Shown here piece after piece: positions 7,287 to 11,955 of a stretch of DNA of 11,955 bases. The notes below the pieces were generated by a model. The model saw only the letters and a program-made list of their open reading frames with translations, had not been told where the DNA came from and ran no database searches. The first letter of the stretch is position 1. Every line of letters begins with the position of its first letter. Origin of the DNA: Methanobrevibacter sp. (GTDB taxonomy: Archaea; Methanobacteriota; Methanobacteria; Methanobacteriales; Methanobacteriaceae); assembly GCA_009777005.1 (NCBI GenBank), contig WRMT01000066.1, positions 1 to 11,955 on the forward strand, written 5' to 3'. The position numbers and the translations under genes were made by a program.

Positions 7287-7946
7287 CTAAATTCCTCTTT
7301 AAAAATTCTTTTGTATATAATTCAGGTAAAATCAGCTGAATATTATCTGTATCTTCATGAATTTCAGATATTCCTCCATGAAAATCTTTAAATAAAATAG
7401 TTATATTAATCAAATCACCAAACTTCTCTTTCATACGAATAACATTATGACGACTCATAAAATAAGCATTGATAAAAACTTCTTTGGGAACATGCCTTCC
7501 TTCTTTAATTTCCCGTATTTTTACAAATTTCCATGCGATTAAAGGGTCTTGGAAAACAAAATATATGTTTACTTTATATGAATGATTCAATACATTTTTA
7601 ATGTTTTTACTAGCTGAAGCAAGTGCAAATGTACCGTCAAGCAAGAATGAATATCCTTGATCTGTCACTCTTTTAAATACATCACCAACCAACCAAGATG
7701 CTCCAGGTTGAAATTTATCAGAATTTGTACCATTATATCCAGAAACCCTTCTCTAAACCTATCTGCATCAATAAGACACATATTTTGATAAAATGAAACT
7801 AATTCTGTGGCAACCTCAGTTTTACCTGCTCCAGGACTGCCAGCCATGAAAATTGCCTCTTTTTCACCATCAACATTTTTACCAGAAATGACTTCATGAT
7901 AAAAATTATCACGATGCTTTTTAGCATATTCTTTTGAATCTTCCAT
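7279..7946 (-). pseudogene. Zeta-toxin-like P-loop kinase, split by a one-base deletion
   Basis: Two overlapping frames (7946 to about 7742, then about 7742 to 7279) together encode one protein of about 222 residues. The first part holds Walker A AGSPGAGKT (35-43) and the zeta motif IDADRFREGF (59-68). The second frame continues GYNGTNSDKFQPGASWLVGD, then LLDGTFA and GRHVPKEVFINAYFMSR, both typical of zeta kinases. Restoring one C at the break (TTTCTGG to TTTCCTGG) yields FPGY, the conserved family sequence, so a single deletion near 7742 explains the split. No slippery heptamer for programmed -1 shifting is seen. Zeta toxins phosphorylate UDP-N-acetylglucosamine-type sugars or other nucleotides; the archaeal substrate is unknown. 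The start ATG follows AAGGAG at eight bases. The gene is broken unless the deletion is a sequencing error. Confidence 0.8.
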
Positions 7947-7965
7947 TTTTTTTCTCCTTATTTTT

Positions 7966-8078
7966 GAGAGTGTAAAGTCCTTGGTTCCTGGGAAAAATTT
8001 TATCTAAAGAATGGTTATTTTCAATATAAGCATAAGAAAATTAAATAATGATTTTCAAGAGCCAAAAACTTTACTTCC
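7966..8078. repeat. Repeat family 1, copy 1 (MITE-like), between antitoxin remnant and zeta gene
   Basis: The ends form imperfect terminal inverted repeats: left GTAAAGTCCTTGG, right CCAAAAACTTTAC. The interior (CTAAAGAATGGTTATTTT, then TTTTCAAGAG near the right end) is shared with copies at 8292-8405 and 9487-9613. There is no coding capacity and no clear target-site duplication. It sits immediately upstream of the zeta-like gene's Shine-Dalgarno site, splitting what was probably a tight antitoxin-toxin operon. Confidence 0.75.
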
Positions 8079-8094
8079 ACTGCATCTGCTTCTT

Positions 8095-8247
8095 TTATTT
8101 TTTTAATAATCCACAATTATCAGACTCTTGAATAGCGTCACTTAAAATATCATTTATTAAAGTTTTCTCATCAGTTCTTTCACTTTTAGCTATTCTAACA
8201 ATATTTTTTAATATATCCTCTTCTATATCATTTTAAGCAAAAGCCAT
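8095..8247 (-). pseudogene. Antitoxin-like small gene remnant with premature stop
   Basis: The frame reads MAFA, a TAA stop (8233-8235), then NDIEEDILKNIVRIAKSERT followed by DEKTLINDILSDAIQESDN and GLLKK before the final TAA. The pattern (acidic lead, helix, IAK.E..DEKTLINDIL) resembles ribbon-helix-helix type antitoxins of methanogens. The family call is by pattern only. No ATG follows the internal stop in frame, so no normal product is expected. An A7 run at the 3' end suggests a second indel: one fewer A would extend the frame into KKIKEADAVEV. The order antitoxin then zeta toxin on the same strand suggests that both belonged to one module, now separated by repeat copy 1. Confidence 0.55.
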
Positions 8248-8283
8248 AATAATCATTATTAATTTAGATTAACTAATATATAA
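8247..8283 (-). promoter_or_regulatory. Promoter and palindrome of the antitoxin/zeta module
   Basis: On the minus strand AAAAAATTATATATT (8275-8289) is a good archaeal BRE/TATA element. The predicted start of transcription, near 8255, lies within a perfect palindrome, TAATAAT-C-ATTATTA (8247-8261). That palindrome overlaps the A and T of the ATG. This layout suggests autorepression of a nearly leaderless transcript by the antitoxin. The palindrome is A+T-only apart from its centre, so chance must be considered. Confidence 0.45.
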
Positions 8284-8291
8284 TTTTTTAG

Positions 8292-8405
8292 GAGAGTGTG
8301 AAGTTGTTAGCTCCTGCGAAAAACTTTATTCTAAAGAATGGTTATTTTTCAATATAAGTATAGGAAAATTAATAATAATTTTCAAGAGTCAACAACTTTA
8401 GTTCC
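8292..8405. repeat. Repeat family 1, copy 2, abutting the antitoxin promoter
   Basis: It runs from GAGAGTGTGAAGTTGTTAGC to AACAACTTTAGTTCC. The inner parts of both ends pair (AAGTTGTT with AACAACTT). Where copy 1 has CTTGG/CCAAA, this copy has GTTAG/CAACA, so pairing is kept while the sequence differs. It begins within a few bases of the antitoxin's BRE/TATA element, so it may have replaced the original upstream promoter sequence. Confidence 0.75.
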
Positions 8406-8598
8406 TCAGTAAAATACCAAAACGGGTTTTTTGAAATTCTCTATAATTTGTATTGGCTTCAGACTTAGATAATCAAAAGATTATATTACATAAATTACTA
8501 ATAATAATATAAATATATTACATTTATTATTTTTATTAATAAAAATATAAAAATTTAATAAGACATAAAAATATCAAATATGATACAAAATTTCAAAT
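8406..8598. other. Divergent spacer between the two toxin-antitoxin modules
   Basis: No gene was seen. A short less A+T-biased part (8406-8465) reads on minus as SEANTNYREFQKTRFGILLR without a start codon and ends exactly at the border of repeat copy 2. It may be a coding fossil, unrecognised. Next come the palindrome ATAATC-AAAA-GATTAT (8469-8484) and the A+T-only palindrome TTTTTATTAATAAAAA near 8530-8545. Confidence 0.5.
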
Positions 8599-8635
8599 TA
8601 TAATATAATAATGATGTGAAATAAACATCACTATT
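8599..8635 (+). promoter_or_regulatory. Promoter and operator of the TumE-like/wHTH module
   Basis: A TATA-like TATAATATA lies at about 8600-8608. Overlapping its downstream side is an inverted repeat with 11-base arms and one mismatch, AATAATGATGT and ACATCACTATT, spaced by seven bases (8607-8617 and 8625-8635). The predicted transcription start falls inside it. This is where an autoregulating antitoxin would bind. GAGGAT at about 8648-8653 is a somewhat distant ribosome site for the ATG at 8664. Confidence 0.55.
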
Positions 8636-8663
8636 ATAAATAATATAGAGGATAAACTATTAC

Positions 8664-8943
8664 ATGATAAAAAGAAGCCAAGACCGAGTTCATATCTATA
8701 ACAGGATTATCTATAAAGCTGAAACTACAACAGGATGGGCAGTAATGGTAATGCCTGATGAGATATTAATTGACAACTATCACCATGGCAATTATCCATA
8801 TACACCCAAATCCAAATAAACATGACTTGAAAATAGAAATCAATAACAGTACACATGATAAAATTTATAGCATAATCTGTAATCATCTGGAAAAGAATGA
8901 AGGTTTAAATTTAAAAAATTTAATTAAGGAGTTGAAAAAATGA
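8664..8943 (+). pseudogene. TumE/DUF6516-like toxin, broken by one frameshift
   Basis: The first frame (ATG 8664) encodes MIKRSQDRVHIYNRIIYKAE and continues through GWAVMVMPDEILIDNYHHG, then runs into stop at 8817-8819. The next frame picks up from about 8791 with IIHIHPNPNKHDLKIEINNS and runs to ICNHLEKNEGLNLKNLIKEL and a TGA at 8941-8943. Joined near 8790 by removing one base, the product is about 92 residues. It has the family-like YHHG..HIHPNP core and an NH(L/I)xKN end. TumE-type toxins are usually encoded directly before a wHTH antitoxin, as here. The TGA overlaps the ATG of that gene (ATGA), so translation would be coupled in an intact version. As it stands the toxin is inactivated. 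The family name rests on motif memory and context. Confidence 0.65.
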
Positions 8944-9365
8944 TAATATCTTTGGAAAAAGAACAAAAGGGAAGTGAATTTGTTCAAGAAATGGAAAATA
9001 CCTATGGTTCCCTAGAAGAAGCTAAAAAATTATTTAAAAGAACTCCGAGAAATGTTGTATTATATGTAGATATTGAAAATTGGAAATACTATAGAAAACA
9101 TCCTCATGAATCTATAAAAAGAACCACCAGCATTATAACTAAAGAACTAACTCTTGGAGAAGCTGAAATTAATCTTTTAAACACTATTAAACATGAAAAC
9201 CCAAAGTCTATTAGAGAGCTAGCTAAGATGGTTAAAAAAGATATTAGCTCAGTCCAACCAAAAGTAAAAAATCTAGCAAACGAAGGACTAATCCAATTAA
9301 AAGATGGAAGAAAAAATAGCAAAATCCCTTACTTAAACTATGACGAGATTTCTGTAATTATTTAG
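8940..9365 (+). CDS. HVO_A0114-type winged-helix DNA-binding protein, probable antitoxin/autorepressor
   Basis: This 141-residue protein has a short N-terminal part with TYGSLEEAKKLFKRTPRNVV. The wHTH covers residues about 75-141: ELTLGEAEINLLNTIKHENP, then SIRELAKMVKKDISSVQPKV and LANEGLIQLKDGRKNSKIPYL. This pattern is that of the archaeal HVO_A0114 family (MarR/ArsR-like wHTH), which pairs with TumE-like proteins. The start ATG overlaps the toxin's stop (ATGA) and is preceded by AAGGAG at eight bases. The frame is intact although its toxin is frameshifted, so it is now probably an orphan antitoxin or regulator acting on the inverted repeat at 8607-8635. A T6 run just after the stop could terminate the operon. 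Confidence 0.8.
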   Translation: MIISLEKEQKGSEFVQEMENTYGSLEEAKKLFKRTPRNVVLYVDIENWKYYRKHPHESIKRTTSIITKELTLGEAEINLLNTIKHENPKSIRELAKMVKKDISSVQPKVKNLANEGLIQLKDGRKNSKIPYLNYDEISVII

Positions 9366-9486
9366 TTTATATTTTTTACTGAGTAGTATCTTTCTTAGTA
9401 TATGTCATTGAAAGTACACTTATAAATATTGTTACTTATTTACATTCCATGTTTGGCACAGCCCAAAAACAACTGGTGGAACCATT
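9366..9486. other. Spacer with a conspicuous GC-richer segment and a minus-strand TATA-like site
   Basis: The segment at 9449-9486 (ATGTTTGGCACAGCCC then ACTGGTGGAACC) is far less A+T-biased than everything around it and stops at repeat copy 3. On minus it reads MVPPVVFGLCQTWNVNK and stop; on plus, YLHSMFGTAQKQLVEPLRV. Neither was recognised. On minus, AATATTTATAAGTG (9422-9435) is promoter-like and would drive RNA antisense to the wHTH gene. Confidence 0.4.
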
Positions 9487-9613
9487 GAGAGTTTAAAGTT
9501 GTTAGCTCCTTCGAAAAAAAAAAAAAAAAAGTTTATTCTAAAAGATGATTATTTTTCACTATAATCATTGGAAAATTAAATAATAATTTTCAAGGACCAA
9601 AAACTTTAGTTCC
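9487..9613. repeat. Repeat family 1, copy 3, with a 17-A expansion
   Basis: It runs from GAGAGTTTAAAGTTGTTAGC to AAAAACTTTAGTTCC. It matches copies 1 and 2 throughout, except that the short A run (five A in the others) has grown to 17 A (9514-9530) and the middle has drifted (ACTATAATCATTGG). The orientation is the same as the other copies. Confidence 0.75.
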
Positions 9614-10084
9614 CCAAATTTCAACTAAATTATAGTTAAAGACTTTAATTTTTGCTAAGATAATAATTTTATTAAATTATAGTAATGAAAATAAAGTTTT
9701 TAAGTAATGATAATTTTTTAAATAATTATATTAATTTATTTTAATGATTTAAATTATTAAAATTTATATTTTATTAATTATGAAAATATCCACTATTATT
9801 TTAAAAATTAAAAGAAATAAAAAATGATTTTTTAAAAATAAATTAATATTATCCTAATTATTAATTAAAATATTTTCTTTCAAGACTATATTATAAATTT
9901 ATTAATTTCATTTTTATGAATATTGATGCTATTAATATTAAAAATAATTTAAAATTATCATTTATATTTAAAATAAAATGATATAATAAAAATAATTAAT
10001 GAAATAAAAAATTATTTAATGATAAATAAAAACATTATTAAAGCAAAAAATTTATTCTCAAACTAAAATAAACTAACTTAATCT
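9614..10084. other. Long A+T-only spacer downstream of the HEAT-repeat gene
   Basis: No ORF or RNA gene was seen. It holds the repeat family 2 element (9668-9889). Near 10020-10075, on minus, several U runs directly follow the HEAT-repeat gene's stop (for example AAATTTTTTGC) and would serve as its terminator. Confidence 0.6.
9668..9889 (+). repeat. Repeat family 2 element with terminal inverted repeats
   Basis: The left part (9668-9743) is nearly identical over 75 bases to 11881-11955; its core also occurs inverted at 46-83. The right end, TTTCAAGACTAT (9878-9889), is an imperfect inverted copy of the left ATAGTAATGAAA, so the element may be about 210 bases (9679-9889) and non-coding. It looks like a MITE-type element, but no target-site duplication is evident. 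Confidence 0.5.
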
Positions 10085-11809
10085 TTAAACTATTCTAAAA
10101 AAACCATCCATAGGTTTAAAAATTGCACCTTGATATATTAAGTCCTTTAAAATTTTTTCAATATCCTCTTTATTCAATCCATGATTGTTCATTAATCGTG
10201 TTGTTAAAATACTTATAGGAGCCATATCTTCATACTTCTCTTGAAGTTCTTTGATAATAGTACAAACTATTCTTTTTTCTTTAACCTCTCTTGCTACAGG
10301 AAAATCAACTATTTCATAGCTATCATCAGTACCATTAATATCTTTAACAATCCTTTCTTGAACCTCTTTGACTTTTTTTTGCTTCAGAAAATCTTTTTTT
10401 TGAACTTGCCTACTATTTTTTTCAAGTATAAGCTCTTTTTCTGATTCACTAACTTTAATTAATTGTGTCTGATAAGTATCTTCTTCAATTTCATTAATTC
10501 TTTTTCTAGCTTCTAATCTAATGTCTCTATCAGAATCATTTGTAGCTATATCCCTCAATACCTTTTCATTATCGATTTTTTCAGTTGCTATTAATCTAAC
10601 AAGAGGATGTATATCACTTTTAACTATTTCAACTAATGCATTTTCATCAGATATTTTATTAACAACTTTATATCGAATATATGCCTCTTCTTCTGTTTTA
10701 GCTATTTCTATTAATGTTTTTTGATTATTTATTTTATTAATTGCTGTGATTCTACTAGATGGAACCGTATGATATTTAGCTATTTTTTCTAACATTTCCT
10801 CATTAGTGATTTTTGAAACTGCTAAGTTTCGAATTTCATTATCTAGAGCCTTTCTACCGCCATATATAAACATTGCATTATCACTCTGGATATAACTTAG
10901 AAATTCTCGAAAAACAAAATTTCTATCCATTATAGCTATTTCCATTAATGATTCATTAGTTTTAATTTTTTCAACTGCAAACTTTCTACCATCATGTCTT
11001 TTTCCTGTTTTAACAATTTTTATGAGATTTTTTTCATTATCAATTCTTTCAATCGCTTTTTTTACCGCAAAATAATCATCCCATGTTTTAGCAATGTCTA
11101 TCAATACTTCTTCTGTATAAATTCTATCAATAGCTATCTCTCTAGCAAGATTATTTTTTGCTGTTTTAGCAATATCTATCCATGATTTCTCATCATCAAT
11201 ATTATAAATACAAGCCCATAAAATAATCCCTTCTTCCCTTGTTTTAGCTATATTAATTAGTGTTTCTTGGGTTTTTTTATTTTTAAAATTCTTTTCTTGA
11301 GTTTTTATAGTTTCAAGATTCTCATCCTGAGTTCTTATAGTTTCAAGATCCCTTTCTTGAGTTTTTATAGTTTCAAGATTCTCTTTTTGAATATCTAAAT
11401 TTGCATATCCTCTAACAATCTCAAGTACCAATTCTTCACTTTCAATTTTATATAAAGCAGAAGCTCTAACACTCCAATTATCATCTTCTCTTGCAATTTT
11501 TTCTAAAATTTTTTCTTCTTGAATGTTTCGGGTAGCTGCATTTCTAATTTCCCAATTAGGTTTTGTTTTGAGTATTTCAATTAATATTTCTTGGTTATTA
11601 ATTTTTTCAACAGCCGCTGCTCTAACAGAGCAATTTGAATCAGTTTTAGCTATTTCAATCAGAGTTGCTTCATGAGAAATTTTTTCAATTGCAGCTATTT
11701 GAACTTCCATATAGCTATGTGTTTTAGCTAATTTTATCAATTCAGTGTCTTCTTCATCCATTGATTCTATATTAGCTATAATTTCTTCTATATCTACAAA
11801 TTGACACAT
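10085..11809 (-). CDS. HEAT-like repeat protein with C-terminal MCM-like winged helix
   Basis: This 574-residue protein is built from about 14 units of roughly 26 residues with the pattern LIEIAKT.....(V/I)R..A(V)(E/N)KI.N(E/Q). Examples are ATLIEIAKTDSNCSVRAAAV and KTLIEIAKTEEEAYIRYKVV, as in alpha-solenoid HEAT-type scaffolds. Unit 5 is interrupted by short 10-residue repeats (LETIKTQE type, about residues 142-172). A charged linker (about 455-510) leads to a winged helix at 512-574 (IIKELQEKYEDMAPISILTT to GAIFKPMDGFFRIV). That resembles the wHTH at the C-terminus of archaeal MCM helicases, but no ATPase domain is present. The family is not recognised; a scaffold or adaptor contacting DNA or the replication machinery is inference. 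The ATG follows AGGAAATGAT. No signal peptide or membrane segment was seen, and there are no co-directional neighbours. Confidence 0.75.
   Translation of the reverse strand: MCQFVDIEEIIANIESMDEEDTELIKLAKTHSYMEVQIAAIEKISHEATLIEIAKTDSNCSVRAAAVEKINNQEILIEILKTKPNWEIRNAATRNIQEEKILEKIAREDDNWSVRASALYKIESEELVLEIVRGYANLDIQKENLETIKTQERDLETIRTQDENLETIKTQEKNFKNKKTQETLINIAKTREEGIILWACIYNIDDEKSWIDIAKTAKNNLAREIAIDRIYTEEVLIDIAKTWDDYFAVKKAIERIDNEKNLIKIVKTGKRHDGRKFAVEKIKTNESLMEIAIMDRNFVFREFLSYIQSDNAMFIYGGRKALDNEIRNLAVSKITNEEMLEKIAKYHTVPSSRITAINKINNQKTLIEIAKTEEEAYIRYKVVNKISDENALVEIVKSDIHPLVRLIATEKIDNEKVLRDIATNDSDRDIRLEARKRINEIEEDTYQTQLIKVSESEKELILEKNSRQVQKKDFLKQKKVKEVQERIVKDINGTDDSYEIVDFPVAREVKEKRIVCTIIKELQEKYEDMAPISILTTRLMNNHGLNKEDIEKILKDLIYQGAIFKPMDGFFRIV
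11296..11385 (-). repeat. Three 30-base tandem repeats inside the HEAT-repeat gene
   Basis: Three units (11296-11325, 11326-11355, 11356-11385) share the plus-strand core TTATAGTTTCAAGAT and differ at only a few bases. A decayed piece follows on either side. Thirty bases keep the frame and encode 10-residue units ENLETIKTQ-type. They look like slippage expansion of the end of one HEAT-like unit. Confidence 0.8.
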
Positions 11810-11880
11810 TAAATCATTTCCTACTTTATTATTTTTCTCTGACTAACTATTATAGCTATACCTTTTTGATAGTAAAAATA

Positions 11881-11955
11881 TTTATTAAATATAGTCATGA
11901 AAATAAAGTTTTTAAGTAATGATAATTTTTAAAATTATTATATTAATTTATTTTA
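11881..11955 (+). repeat. Repeat family 2, copy cut by the window end
   Basis: It starts TTTATTAAATATAGTCATGA and matches 9668-9743 to the last base of the window with only a few differences and one indel. It lies just upstream of the HEAT-repeat gene. The minus-strand A+T-rich sequence at its border (TTTAATAAATA) may supply that gene's TATA box. Confidence 0.65.

Noticed and set aside
7279..7692. Separate gene beginning at 7692
   Set aside because: The start would be a TTG in the middle of the zeta-kinase fold with no ribosome site. The two frames join into one family member.
7736..7750. Programmed -1 frameshift in the zeta-like gene
   Set aside because: No X-XXY-YYZ slippery heptamer is present, and the loss of one C from a conserved FPGY codon explains the break simply.
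8525..8560. A+T palindromes as an origin or iteron region
   Set aside because: They are short, made of A/T only, and not repeated in order; expected by chance in this composition.
9104..9322. Minus-strand ORF of 72 codons
   Set aside because: It is fully antisense to the wHTH gene, which has a clear family pattern, ribosome site and operon overlap.
10241..11185. Three plus-strand ORFs (10241-10444, 10521-10724, 10994-11185)
   Set aside because: All are antisense to the HEAT-repeat gene and are Phe/Ser/Asn-rich shadows of its A+T-rich codons.

Overview
The window is extremely A+T-rich. Shine-Dalgarno sites (AAGGAG, AGGAG, GAGG) and TATA boxes preceded by A-runs lie about 25 bases before the likely start points. 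The protein families include archaeal DNA-binding and toxin-antitoxin types. This fits a low-GC methanogenic archaeon of the order Methanobacteriales (Methanosphaera or Methanobrevibacter type). The placement is an inference from style and families, not proven. Nothing here looks like core metabolism. It is an accessory or genomic-island region made of conflict genes, decayed toxin-antitoxin modules and small non-coding repeats.

Left part (1-2129): an archaeal AAA ATPase with a wHTH and a nuclease-fold C-terminus (122-1561, minus), starting at TTG. Upstream of it lie three copies of a palindromic site at 33-34 base spacing (1634-1721). Centre-left (2130-6617, minus): a 1495-residue STAND-type protein built as DUF4062, NACHT-like NTPase, 14 WD40 repeats of very high mutual identity, and a small beta-rich C-terminal domain. 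This is the best candidate for an uncharacterised immune or conflict system. Next to it (6722-6910, plus) lies a shattered remnant of a second copy of the AAA ATPase C-terminus.

Centre-right (7125-9365): two decayed toxin-antitoxin modules. The first, on minus, holds an antitoxin-like remnant with an early stop (8095-8247), a zeta-toxin-like kinase broken by a one-base deletion (7279-7946), and an intact 53-residue ORF that overlaps the zeta stop (7125-7286). The second, on plus, holds a TumE/DUF6516-like toxin broken by a frameshift (8664-8943) and an intact overlapping wHTH DNA-binding antitoxin (8940-9365). Three copies of a roughly 115-base hairpin-ended repeat sit inside and around these modules, one of them between antitoxin and zeta toxin.

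Right part (9614-11955): a long A+T-rich spacer with a second repeat family, which also occurs at both ends of the window. Then comes a 574-residue protein of about 14 HEAT-like repeats ending in a winged helix like the one at the C-terminus of archaeal MCM (10085-11809, minus).

No rRNA, tRNA, CRISPR array or intact transposase was seen.
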